In this document: positions 1-8,227 of the stretch, piece after piece
How positions within the stretch are numbered: the first letter of the stretch is position 1
How the letters are laid out: each line of letters opens with the position of its first letter
Source: RCC90-49c sp051016155
GTDB lineage: Bacteria > Bacteroidota > Bacteroidia > Cytophagales > Amoebophilaceae
Length of the DNA: 64,000 nucleotides
Reading direction: 5' to 3'
NCBI GenBank assembly: GCA_051016155.1
Contig: CP136537.1
Span: 1,364,001-1,428,000, forward strand
Program-made: the position numbers and the translations under genes
Notes under the pieces: model-generated
The model's input: the letters and a program-made list of their open reading frames with translations, nothing else
What the model was told of the DNA's origin: nothing
The model's database searches: none

Positions 1-1734
1 CTGACCCTTCTCTACTGCATTCCTTTTACCAGCACAGTCATGTTCCTTCTGACGCAGGGCAGCACTGAGTGGCTCATCAATGTGGCTATTACCATCATGT
101 TCCTCATTGTGCTCGTTGACTGGATGAGCTTTGTGATCTTAACTGCCCTGGGCATTGGCCTGGGCTTTCTGTTTTACACCCAGCTGATAGGTCCTATCAA
201 CATTCAACTTGACTTTAGCAGTGGCTACCTGCTGGTCTATCAAGGCCTCTTTGCTACCCTCATCGGCCTCTTATTTGCCCGCAGGAAGCAGCAGCGCTTT
301 GATGCGCTCGCTACCCACAACCAAGCCCTTACTCTGGTGGGCGAAGAGAACAAAGAAAAACTCTTAGAAGCTGTCAGGGAAAGAGTGCGCATCATCCAAA
401 CGCTCAAGCATGCACGCATTCAGGACTTGCTGCAAGTGGCTAAACTCATCAAGGACCTGCGTCTCAAGGCGAAAAAAGTGCCTGATTTGCTAGAAGTAAC
501 CACGCAGCTCGAGGGGACGCTCATTCCTATGACCCTGCAGCTACGCGGTATAGAAGACAGAGCGACTAATTTTCTCAGACTCTCGGTAGAGCAACTAACG
601 ATTCAAGCGTTACTGGAGGCAGTAAAAGGCCAGTTAGTAGCCCAAGGCAAGGACCAGGGCATTCAGTTTTACACGCAGACGAAGCACCAAGAGCTGAGCT
701 GTGATCCGAAACGGATTCAGGAGTTGCTCGTTAGCAGCATCAAAGCCTTGCAAGGAGCCAGTGATGAAGCCCCCATCTTGGTAGGCATAGAAGATACGAT
801 TCTATCCTATCCGCTCCCTTCTGTGCTGCCTGATTTTCTTAAAAATGTGAAAGCGCTGCGTATGACCCTCACCACTCGGTCTACCCTTCCTCCTTTGTGG
901 GAAGGGTATCGAGTACAGCTTGAGGGGGGAGAACTCACCACGCCAGAGACAGCGCAAGAACTGATGCTGCTGGAAAACAAGCGCATAGTCAAGGCGCACT
1001 ATGGCTATACAGATGCCCAAGCAGACACGCTAAGCTACATCATCCCCCTCGACATTGGCGAGGTCCGTCCGAAAGACCTCGATAAGCCCTACATGGAGCT
1101 AGGGGTGAGCCCAGTGAGAGCAGATGATCACTATGAAGGAGCACAAAGGCAAGAAGAGGCATTCTTAGAGGCAGTGCAGGCAAAGAGCGAGGCAGATATA
1201 GAGACGGTCAAGAGTGTGCTTGAGCTGATCAAATGGTACCATGGGCCAGTGAGCCGCAGGTCAGGCGAGCCGTTCTACTTGCATCCTGTGGCAGTAGCGC
1301 AGATTGTGTTGGACTACAACACGGATGAGGCCACGATTCTCGGTGCCCTTTTGCACGATACGGTGGAAGACACATCGATGCTTTTGGAAGACGTCGAGGC
1401 AGTATTTGGGAAAGAGACGGCAGGGATTGTGGACACAGTGACGCACCTAGAGAGCCAAAAGGAGAGCTTCTACAAAGTGAAGCTGTCGGCCGAAGAGAAC
1501 CTTTTGATGCTTATAGAAGCAAACGACAAAAGAGCCTTATATGTGAAAGTAGCCGACCGCATGCACAACATGCGCACGATCAGTGCGAAGCCATTGAAGA
1601 GCCAACTAAAAACAGCGAAAGAGACGCTGGAGTTCTTCGTTCCTTTGTGCAAGGAGCGTTTAGCGTTAGCGGAAGCTGCCGAGGAGCTGAAGGCAAGAAG
1701 CTTGTCAGTGATAGCACAGGAACCGACCTTGTAA
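1..1734 (+). CDS. Symporter/HD-hydrolase fusion protein, C-terminal part (5' truncated by window edge)
   Basis: The reading frame is open from base 1, so the start lies outside the window; the first ATG at 40 is internal. The visible part begins with hydrophobic membrane segments, continues into a helical linker, then a degenerate histidine-kinase-like region, and ends in an HD phosphohydrolase domain of the RelA/SpoT type. The HD signature (LLHDTVEDT) is encoded around 1351-1377 and the second signature (VADRMHNMRT) around 1549-1578, so the His-Asp and Glu-Asp residues needed for (p)ppGpp hydrolysis in SpoT are present. There is no ppGpp synthetase domain. The protein aligns along this whole length with the C-terminal half of the 1156-aa protein at 39247-42717, so the missing N-terminus is presumably the same sodium:solute symporter. 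Substrate and hydrolase activity are inferred. Confidence 0.8.
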   Translation: MTLLYCIPFTSTVMFLLTQGSTEWLINVAITIMFLIVLVDWMSFVILTALGIGLGFLFYTQLIGPINIQLDFSSGYLLVYQGLFATLIGLLFARRKQQRFDALATHNQALTLVGEENKEKLLEAVRERVRIIQTLKHARIQDLLQVAKLIKDLRLKAKKVPDLLEVTTQLEGTLIPMTLQLRGIEDRATNFLRLSVEQLTIQALLEAVKGQLVAQGKDQGIQFYTQTKHQELSCDPKRIQELLVSSIKALQGASDEAPILVGIEDTILSYPLPSVLPDFLKNVKALRMTLTTRSTLPPLWEGYRVQLEGGELTTPETAQELMLLENKRIVKAHYGYTDAQADTLSYIIPLDIGEVRPKDLDKPYMELGVSPVRADDHYEGAQRQEEAFLEAVQAKSEADIETVKSVLELIKWYHGPVSRRSGEPFYLHPVAVAQIVLDYNTDEATILGALLHDTVEDTSMLLEDVEAVFGKETAGIVDTVTHLESQKESFYKVKLSAEENLLMLIEANDKRALYVKVADRMHNMRTISAKPLKSQLKTAKETLEFFVPLCKERLALAEAAEELKARSLSVIAQEPTL

Positions 1735-1826
1735 TGGTGTAGTGGTTGTATAGGAAGAGAGCTAATAGGTCCCTCCCCATCTAGGGGAAGCCCTCACGCC
1801 TGTGCCAAGGCTTTCTTCAGACGCAG

Positions 1827-2312
1827 GTGCCAACACCTGCATCCCCTCTATCCATGTTCAAGCCTTTTGAGCTGATTGATCTAAGTGCATACAGGGAGGA
1901 AGAATTAGTCCAAGGAGGGGCATCAGATTTGTTGCAGCTACTCTTAAAGCATAGCCGCTATCGGAGCTACTTGGATTGGATCAAGGCGCATCCGAGACTG
2001 ATCGAAGCGCTGCTCGAGCAGGTGTATGGAATTAGTGGCGTGATATATATATTGGCCACAGAAGAAGAGAACAGTGCAGAGGCCATTATTAAGGCCATCA
2101 GTGCAATCATCCCAGAGAAAAAGGAAGCAATCATGACTGCAGCACAACAACTAAGACAAGAAGGCATCCAGCAAGGAATGCAACAAGGCATGCAGACAAA
2201 AAGCTTGGAGATAGCAAAAAATATGCTTTTACAGCTCCACTTAGGCATCGACCTTGTGCAGAAAGTCACAGGCCTGAGCCAAGAAGCGCTCGAGCGGCTC
2301 CAAAAAGAGTAG
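1827..2312 (+). pseudogene. C-terminal fragment of Rpn/YhgA-like PD-(D/E)XK nuclease (recombination-promoting nuclease family)
   Basis: A 161-aa frame (GTG at 1827 or ATG at 1854) carries FELIDLSAYREEEL, helical stretches, repeated GMQQGMQ and the tail LVQKVTGLSQEALERL. These are the features of the C-terminal third of Rpn-family proteins, which otherwise start with a PD-(D/E)XK nuclease domain. That nuclease domain is missing: the sequence before the frame is short intergenic DNA after the symporter/HD gene. It is probably a dead 3' remnant. A small stand-alone protein cannot be excluded because the frame itself is clean. Confidence 0.6.
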
Positions 2313-2464
2313 CAGTTCCCCTTTGGATGAAGCCTGCTGGGTGGACCAGGCGATTCTTTCCAAAGCGCATCTTGTTTTTGTGAGGGGAGCTTATCTATAG
2401 GCTTCCCCTAGCTCTAGAATGAATGATTAAACACACACACGCAACAGGGAGACAAAATCCTCTC

Positions 2465-2755
2465 CTACTCCTCAAGGCCTTGCAGCCCAACTCCAAGTAG
2501 AAAGAGAGAAAGGAAGAGCTGCTCTACTGCTTGCTTTTTCTCATCAAGGTGCTCTAGCACGAGGGCTGTGTAGTAGCAAGCAGTGGCCTGGTGCAAGGCG
2601 AAGACGGCTTTGTAGTAATGCTGGCCATCAAGATGGAGTTGAAAGGCCTGGAAAAAGGAGTCGCCTTCACGGAGCCAAAACAGGGCTTCGTGCTCACTGA
2701 TTCCGCTCAGGCTGGGTAGGTGGGGCTTGAAGGGCAAGGTATTGTGCTTATTCAT
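2465..2755 (-). pseudogene. HEPN-domain protein fragment
   Basis: This 96-aa frame contains FWLREGDSFFQAFQLHL followed by YYKAVFALHQATACYYTALVL. That matches the HEPN four-helix pattern (helix with WL.EA..F, then A.FLLHQA.E..Y.A.LL) common in Bacteroidota nucleotidyltransferase/HEPN proteins. The domain appears shortened at its C-terminus, and no nucleotidyltransferase partner is visible. The frame starts four bases after the stop of an Rpn-like tail on the same strand. HEPN proteins are often RNases or toxin partners, but the Rx4-6H RNase motif is not evident, so no activity is assigned. It could be a short real gene or a relic. Confidence 0.45.
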
Positions 2756-2759
2756 CGTA

Positions 2760-2934
2760 TCAAACAGTAGATGGGGAAGGGGGCAGCTCGGAGGGTTGCT
2801 GCTGACAAAAAGCAGCGATCTGCTCGCGGCTCAGGCCCGTGAGCCCCTGACAAGCGCAAAGAAATGGCCTTCTATGAGCATACCCCTAGCCAGCTCGAGC
2901 CGCTCGTGCGTTCTTCCTTCTTGTATTCCAGAAA
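2760..2934 (-). pseudogene. Frameshifted Rpn-family C-terminal tail
   Basis: Read on the minus strand from the IS3 left end, one frame gives GIQEGRTHERLELARGMLIE. A different frame then gives CQGLTGLSREQIAAF before a stop at 2760-2762. Both blocks are typical of the Rpn C-terminus and resemble the tail of the plus-strand relic at 1827-2312. A single-base frameshift near 2860 separates them. The upstream part of the gene has been lost at the junction with the IS3-family element. Confidence 0.5.
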
Positions 2935-2999
2935 TGGACCCCAAATTTAGGACAAGAAGCTAAAGGCGCGTTACTTCAGAAAAACTAGAGGTAACCCCT

Positions 3000-5630
3000 A
3001 TGAAACAGAGAAGAAATTACACCGCTTCTTTCAAGAGCGTGCGACACGAAGTGTCACGATAGAAGCGCTCACACAAGTGAGATAGGGTCGCGTTTATACC
3101 CTATTGCCAATCGGGCGGTGCGACACTGGTAACGGGGTCGTGCTAAGCGCCTGATAAAGCCTAACCAAAGTAGTGAGGTGACACCAAATGGAGGCAAGGC
3201 AAAACTGAACTAGGTGGAACAACTGTGAATACTCAATGTAAAGTATCGTCAAGAAGCCAATGCGAAACCACCTGATACGCATCAGAAGCCAGGGTTCAAT
3301 CCCAACTGCCAGCAGAGAGTCTTGGTCTGCTGGGAAAAACGCCAGTGCTTCGGTACATAGAGGGCCACCTACTCAGTACATCTTTTACGTGATGAACGTG
3401 GTAAGCCCGATATATCGACGATATAGCGGGTAGAGGAGGGTTCAAAAAGCGAAAGCTACCCACCCGAAAGGGCACCCGAAATCACAAGGGGGTAGATAGC
3501 GGTTCTAAATTTGCCGCACTGCGAAAGCAGGCAGACTTGAACCTGGTGGCCGTACGGAGAAACGTTGTTAACGGCAATGAATAATGACAGAAAAGTTAGC
3601 GCCCAACATGGGTAACGTAATGCCATTAGACCCAAAGCCCCTGGAGTGGTCAACTATTAACTGGCCTCAAATCCATCGGCAGGTTAATCGACTGCGCCAA
3701 CGCATCTACCGTGCTTCAGCGGCTGGAGACCTGAAGAAAGTGAGGGGCTTACAGTGCCTCATGCTCCGCTCAAAAGCCAACAGGCTGCTGGCGATTCGAC
3801 AGGTCACCCAGTGTAACAAAGGAAAGCGTACAGCGGGGGTAGACGGCAAGCTAGCGCTGGACAATAAAGCGCGTGTCGAGCTCTACAAAGCCTTACAGTC
3901 TTACCATCCGCAACAGGTACGCCCCGTCAAACGGGTATACATCCCCAAGGTAAACGGGAAACGAAGACCGTTAGGGATACCACCAATAATAGCAAGATGC
4001 CAACAAAGCATAGTCAAGACAGCGCTAGAGCCTCACTGGGAAGCTCAATTTGAGACCACCAGCTATGGCTTTAGACCAGGGAGGAGCACCCATGACGCGA
4101 TAAAACGTGTACACCAGGTAGTAGGAGCAAGAAAATCGCGCAACTGGATACTCGATGCCGATATAAAAGGCGCCTTTGACAACATCAGTCACGAGCACCT
4201 ACTGAAAGCTATCGGCAACTTTCCAGGCAGGGTATGGATAGCAAGTTGGCTGAAAGCAGGGATCATGGAGCAGGGAAAATGGAGCGCCACCGAAACGGGG
4301 ACGCCACAAGGAGGAGTGATCTCCCCATTATTGATGAACGTGGCCTTACATGGGTTGGAGGCACACCTAGGAGTCGAGTACGTGAAAAATCAAGGCGTGA
4401 AGATGAACAGTCCATATGTGGTAGTAAGATATGCTGATGACATAATGGTGATGGGAAAAAGTAAAGCCAGCTGCCAAGAAGCAGCGCTTAAGCTAAATCA
4501 ATGGCTATCGGAACGAGGACTGGAACTATCAGAAGAGAAGACGCGTATTAGACACATAAAAGAAGGGATAGACTTTCTGGGCGTCACGATCAAGATGCAC
4601 AAAAGTCGCAGACACCGAAGCGGATGGGTAGTGCACACCCAACCGAGCAAAGCAGCCAAAAAAGCGTTTCGCATCAAGCTGCGTGCCACGTGGAAGCAGG
4701 TACTCAACAAACCACTAGCAGTGGCCATCACGGAGTTGAATACGAAGGTACTAGGATGGGGGAATTACCATCGTCACTATACATCGAGCAAGACATTCAA
4801 CAGACTAGACCATTGGATGTGGAAGCGACAAGAACGTTATGTATACAGACGACATCCCCACAAACCCTGGTCCTGGCGCAAACCACGCTATTGGGGAACA
4901 ATACCATCGAGAAAGGACAAATGGGTGTTTATGGACCCCCAGACAGGTAAATATCTCTTTAAGCTCCAATGGATACCGACTTGCCACCACAAGCTGGTCA
5001 AAGGAAGGTATTCCCCAGATGACCCAAAAACAAGGGGTTACTGGCGCAAACGAGAGCAAGAGAAGATACCGTATGGGACAAAAGTGCGATCGAAGCTATG
5101 GCAGCGGCAAAAAGGGAAATGTCCTAATTGCAACAGCGGCCTAGACAACGGAGAAGCCCTCCATATACACCATATCAAGACAAGAAAAGACGGGGGAGAC
5201 AATAAACTATCGAATCTAAATATATTGCACGAGATGTGTCATAAACAGATTCATAGCACACAAGGCAACCAGCTGAAGCCACTGACGGCTGCTTGAGCCG
5301 TATGCTGAGTAACCAGCACGTACGGTTCTTAGAGAGGAAAGAGCCTCAGGAAAACTCCTGCGGGAAATATCCGTCAGCCCTGACCTACTCGACAAAGTAG
5401 CCTTTGAAGCCCTCAAAGGAGAACTCACCTTACCACAGATTGCTGATAAACATGGCATTGATCGCAGACTGGTCGGTAAGTGGAAGAAAGAAGCCACCTC
5501 AGGGCTGACTCAACTCTTTGCTGGTAACGATAAGGTGACAGCCAACCAACAAGAGATCAAGCAGCTCCATGCTAAAATCGGGCAGCTCGTTATTGAGAAG
5601 GATTTTTTAGCCAGCGTCTTGGAGAGATAG
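3000..5630 (+). CDS. IS3-family OrfA, split by group II intron (exons 3000-3038 and 5394-5630)
   Basis: Exon 1 encodes MKQRRNYTASFKS. Exon 2 continues KVAFEALKGEL and a helix-turn-helix region (IADKHGIDRRLVGKWKKEA), and ends LVIEKDFLASVLER before TAG at 5628-5630. Joining 3038 to 5394 gives one uninterrupted 91-aa OrfA. This is the DNA-binding half of an IS3 transposase, normally fused to OrfB by -1 frameshifting near the end of orfA. A second, intron-free but frameshifted copy lies at 50932-51205. Confidence 0.8.
3039..5393 (+). ncRNA. Group II intron (ribozyme plus maturase gene)
   Basis: The 5' end GTGCGAC at 3039 fits the group II consensus GUGYG. A domain V-like hairpin, GAGCCGTATGCTGAGTAACC then AGCACGTACGGTTC, lies just after the maturase stop (about 5295-5328). 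Domain VI follows, and the 3' end is CTACTCGAC at 5393, matching the AY end rule. Both boundaries are confirmed because removing this 2355-nt segment rejoins an open orfA frame. About 545 nt of structured domain I-IV RNA precede the encoded protein. The insertion point is in the coding strand of the IS3 orfA. Confidence 0.88.
3584..5296 (+). CDS. ltrA: Group II intron-encoded reverse transcriptase/maturase with HNH endonuclease
   Basis: This 570-aa protein has an N-terminal RT0-like region, then reverse-transcriptase blocks. These include the fingers (YIPKVNGKRRPLGIPPI), GFRPGRSTHDAI, and the catalytic VVRYADDIMVM with YADD at about residues 283-286. A maturase X-domain (GWGNYHRHY) follows, and a C-terminal HNH endonuclease (CPNC, then HIHHIKTRKDGG and CHKQIH) occupies about residues 513-560. 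The full set predicts splicing help, second-strand target cleavage and reverse transcription during retrohoming. The gene lies inside the intron and stops just before domain V, the usual position. No frame damage is seen, so the intron may be active. Confidence 0.92.
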   Translation: MTEKLAPNMGNVMPLDPKPLEWSTINWPQIHRQVNRLRQRIYRASAAGDLKKVRGLQCLMLRSKANRLLAIRQVTQCNKGKRTAGVDGKLALDNKARVELYKALQSYHPQQVRPVKRVYIPKVNGKRRPLGIPPIIARCQQSIVKTALEPHWEAQFETTSYGFRPGRSTHDAIKRVHQVVGARKSRNWILDADIKGAFDNISHEHLLKAIGNFPGRVWIASWLKAGIMEQGKWSATETGTPQGGVISPLLMNVALHGLEAHLGVEYVKNQGVKMNSPYVVVRYADDIMVMGKSKASCQEAALKLNQWLSERGLELSEEKTRIRHIKEGIDFLGVTIKMHKSRRHRSGWVVHTQPSKAAKKAFRIKLRATWKQVLNKPLAVAITELNTKVLGWGNYHRHYTSSKTFNRLDHWMWKRQERYVYRRHPHKPWSWRKPRYWGTIPSRKDKWVFMDPQTGKYLFKLQWIPTCHHKLVKGRYSPDDPKTRGYWRKREQEKIPYGTKVRSKLWQRQKGKCPNCNSGLDNGEALHIHHIKTRKDGGDNKLSNLNILHEMCHKQIHSTQGNQLKPLTAA

Positions 5631-5705
5631 ACCAAGCTCGAAGACGAAACTGGATTCAAAAGGATCATGGTCAGCTCGCTCTAAGTCATCAATTATCCCT
5701 TCTAG

Positions 5706-6520
5706 GTAGTGTCGACATAAGATATTATCTTAAGGCAAAAAATGCCTAAAAAACCTGCCTATCAACGACACGATATCTCCGATCAAGTATGGAACAAGCT
5801 TGCCCCTCATCTGCCTGGAAGAGCTGGCGCTTGGGGAGGAGTAGCTAAAGACAATAGAAAATTTATTAACGCCGTATTCTGGATATTACGAACGGGAGCC
5901 CCATGGCGAGACTTACCTCCTCATTACGGCGAGTGGAATAATACGAACCGACGTTTTTGTCGATGGCGCGATAATGGAACATGGGAGAAGCTTTTGGAAC
6001 TACTTTCAGATGAACCAGACTACACGTGGCTGATGATCGATGCGAGTCATATAAAAGTGCATCCCCATGGGACGGGGGCAGTGGGCGGAAATGAGGCGAT
6101 GAATCGCACAAAAGGGGGCTCAATACAAAACTACATTTGGCCGTGGATGCGTCTGGTATGCCGCTCAGAGGGATTATTACAGCAGGTACCGAAGCAGATT
6201 GTAAGCAAGGTGTTGAGCTGCTCAAAGACTTGCCTGCAGGGGGGGTGATAGCAGATAGGGGCTATGACACAGAGCAAGTAGTCAGAGAGGTGAAATCAAA
6301 GAATAGACAATGTGTAATACCGAGTAGGAAGCATAGAAAAGTAGCGCGCAGTTACAACCGAGAAGTGTATCAACTACGTCATGTGATAGAGAACACGTTT
6401 TTGTATCTGAAGCGTTGGCGCGGGATATGTACGCGTTATGCAAAGAGAGGGAGCTCATTTCTGGCTGCTATTCAAATCAGATGTCTAGCTTTATGGCTAG
6501 GCCTCTCCTGACGACACTGT
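5706..6520 (+). mobile_element. IS5-family (IS427-like) element, copy 1
   Basis: The 815-bp element is flanked by CTAG duplications (5702-5705 and 6521-6524). Its ends are GTAGTGTCGACA and, read inward from the right, ACAGTGTCGTCA. Removing it with one CTAG repairs the surrounding orfB frame, which defines the ends. Two overlapping frames encode the transposase. Other copies in the window are 16364-17752 (interrupted), 7453-7735 and 29994-30079 (3' relics). Confidence 0.85.
5742..6511 (+). CDS. IS5-family (IS427 group) transposase, two frames joined by -1 frameshift
   Basis: The first frame (5742-6248) encodes the N-terminal DUF4096-like region (SDQVWNKLAPHLPG, then VFWILRTGAPWRDLP) and the first catalytic block (WLMIDASHIKVHPHG). 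The second frame (open by 6137, ends 6511) has GVIADRGYDTEQVV and the ENTFLYLKRWRG block with the catalytic Glu. A -1 slip at the A-AAA-GGG run near 6109-6117 would join them as TKGGLNTKLHLAVDASG, the standard family sequence. Many IS427-group elements use such frameshifting, so this copy may be functional. A simple frameshift mutation is the alternative. Confidence 0.75.
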
Positions 6521-7452
6521 CTAGGGCTGAGCAAGAGCAGTTATTACTATCAAAAACAAGATGAAAAGGAAGACAATCAAAAACTGATGCAGCGAATAGA
6601 TCAAATCCACGCCTCGTATCCGTACTATGGTTCACGTCGCTTGGTATATCAACTAGTTAGAGAGGGGTACGAAGTAGGTCGCAAACGCGTACAGCGCTTA
6701 CTGCGTTTGACGGGGATAAGAGCGGTCTATCCCAAGCCTGGGACGAGTCAAGGGGCTCGAGAAGCAGCGCGTTATCCGTACTTGTTAAGGAATCTATCAA
6801 TCACAAAAGCGAACCAAGTGTGGGCCTCAGACATCACGTATATCCCAATGCAGAAGGGCTATCTCTACTTAGTAGCGATAATGGATTGGTACAGCCGCAA
6901 AGTACTGAGTTGGCGTCTTTCCAACACGTTAGCCCACGATTTTTGTCAGGAGGCCTTGGAAGAGGCATTGCGTATTTACGGATCGCCGTCGATATTTAAC
7001 AGTGACCAAGGGAAGCAGTATACGTGCCAAGAGTTTAGAGAAGTGTTAAAGGAAAATGGAATATTGATCTGAGTGGATGGCAAAGGCAGATGGTTAGATA
7101 ATGTGCTGATAGAACGCTTATGGCGCTCATTGAAGTATGAATGTGTGTACATGTGGAGTTTTGCAGGAGGAAAAGAGGCGCGTCAAGCGATAGGGAGTTG
7201 GCTGTGGTACTACAATGAAAGTCGTCCCCAGATGTCCTTAGGAGGAAGAACTCCCTGGTCGGTGTACAAAGAGTGCGGAGGCGCTGGGGCTTCTCAAGCT
7301 GTGGAAAAGTCCCAAGGGACTTTCCCACAGCTCAACAACAAAAGCAATAGAGAATCAAGAATCCCAAGAGCGAAGAATTAGTAGCCAGTAAGAAATGTTA
7401 AATGTAACGCGCCTTAAGCGCGGCTGCTATCTTGTCCAAACAATGGGGTCCA

Positions 7453-7735
7453 CCTCAGGGTGATAGCAGATAGGGGCTATGACACAGAGCAAGTAGTCAA
7501 AGAGGTGAAATCAAAGAATAGACAATGTGTGATACCGAGTAGAAAGCATAGAAAAGTAGAGCGTAGTTACAACCGAGAAGTGTATCAACTACGTCATATG
7601 ATAGAGAACACGTTTTTGTATCTGAAGCGTAGGCGCGGGATATGTAGGCGCTATGCCAAGAGAAGGAGCTCATTTCTGGCTGCTATTCAAATTAGATGTC
7701 TAGCTTTATGGCTAGGCGTCTCCTGACGACACTAT
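7453..7735 (+). mobile_element. IS5-family 3' relic (transposase C-terminus)
   Basis: A 3' fragment closely related to the element at 5706-6520, from GVIADRGYDTEQVV to the right end and a flanking CTAG (7736-7739). Its reading frame 7460-7726 still encodes the DDE C-terminal part. The 5' two-thirds is absent: the sequence begins directly at the right inverted repeat of the IS3-family element. It is a truncated, inactive remnant. Confidence 0.8.
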
Positions 7736-7860
7736 CTAGGCGGGTCCTTTACTGCGTCCAATTTTCCGCCAGAAAAAGTAGATGAGGGTTAAAAACCTTG
7801 CAAATTTTTTATATAAAAAACTATAACAACATTTTTTCTAAAAATACTCTTTATAGCCCT

Positions 7861-7908
7861 GTAAAATAAAATTATATGAATTCTTAAGAGCCGACTCTTT
7901 AGGAATCC
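7861..7908 (-). terminator. Probable rho-independent terminator after eno-divIC
   Basis: On the minus strand, just past the divIC stop, GGATTCCTAAAGAG and CTCTTAAGAATTC form a stem of about 13 bp around a TCGG loop. An AT-rich run with many T residues follows. The position directly downstream of the eno-divIC pair supports a terminator role. Confidence 0.5.
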
Positions 7909-7915
7909 AAGAAGG

Positions 7916-8227
7916 TCACTTATCCACAACAATGTAGAGGTCTTCGGTCTTTCTCTTCATGAAGTACTTCTCCCTAGCAAATTTTTCTAGCAAATCTTGG
8001 TTGCTAGCCAGCTCCTCCCGGTCTTTTTGCGTTTTTCGGATTTTCACTTGATAGTAGACCTTTTCAGCTTTCAGCTGCCTGAGCTGACGAGATAGCCTGT
8101 ATTGTGTAACAATATCTTCTGCATCAAAAAATAACATCCACACCAGAAATCCTCCGCCCCATAGTACATATGGGTTCTTGAGCCACTGGGGTAGTCGGTT
8201 CCATAAAGCACGCATACGCTTAAACAT
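7916..8227 (-). CDS. Septum formation initiator, DivIC/FtsB-like
   Basis: A 103-aa protein with one N-terminal membrane segment (about residues 20-36, YVLWGGGFLVWMLFF). It is followed by a coiled coil (LSRQLRQLKAEKVYYQVKIRK) and a short conserved tail (LEKFAREKYFMKRKTEDLYIV). This is the usual size and layout of Bacteroidota DivIC/FtsB proteins, which bridge FtsL and FtsQ in the divisome. Its ATG overlaps the enolase TAA by one base, so it is probably translationally coupled to eno. The eno-divIC order is common in Bacteroidota. Confidence 0.85.
   Translation of the reverse strand: MFKRMRALWNRLPQWLKNPYVLWGGGFLVWMLFFDAEDIVTQYRLSRQLRQLKAEKVYYQVKIRKTQKDREELASNQDLLEKFAREKYFMKRKTEDLYIVVDK

Larger units (their letters stand above)
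5624..7381 (+). pseudogene. IS3-family OrfB transposase, interrupted by IS5 insertion and by a nonsense codon
   Basis: The frame runs from about 5624 (overlapping the end of orfA in -1 phase) as DQARRRNWIQKDHGQLAL and is broken by the IS5 element at CTAG. It resumes at 6525 with LSKSSYYYQKQDEKEDN. The rve integrase core follows: WASDITYIPM, then FNSDQGKQYTC. A TGA at 7070-7072 interrupts at a position normally occupied by Ser (GILI-stop-VDGKGRWLDNV). The frame then continues through IERLWRSLKYE, which holds the catalytic Glu, to 7381. Two lesions make this copy inactive. Confidence 0.85.
2935..7452 (+). mobile_element. IS3-family element, composite: carries a group II intron in orfA and an IS5-family element in orfB
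   Basis: The terminal inverted repeats are visible: the left end starts TGGACCCCAAATTTAGGACA at 2935, and the right end, read inward from 7452, starts TGGACCCCATTGTTTGGACA. Removing the intron (3039-5393) and the IS5 copy with its CTAG duplication (819 bp) leaves about 1.34 kb, a normal IS3 size with orfA and orfB. The orfB frame has an in-frame TGA, so this copy is not autonomous. No target duplication is evident. The left flank is an Rpn relic and the right flank is an IS5 relic, which suggests rearrangement at the borders. Confidence 0.85.

Noticed and set aside
2727..2963. A 78-aa plus-strand frame over the HEPN/Rpn relics
   Set aside because: The minus strand carries the recognisable HEPN and Rpn sequences; the plus frame is a shadow running into the IS end.
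7070..7072. TGA inside orfB as evidence for a recoded genetic code
   Set aside because: TGA is used as a normal terminator elsewhere (for example ftsQ and the IS3 orfA at 21119-21412), and the orfB position normally holds Ser, so a nonsense mutation explains it.
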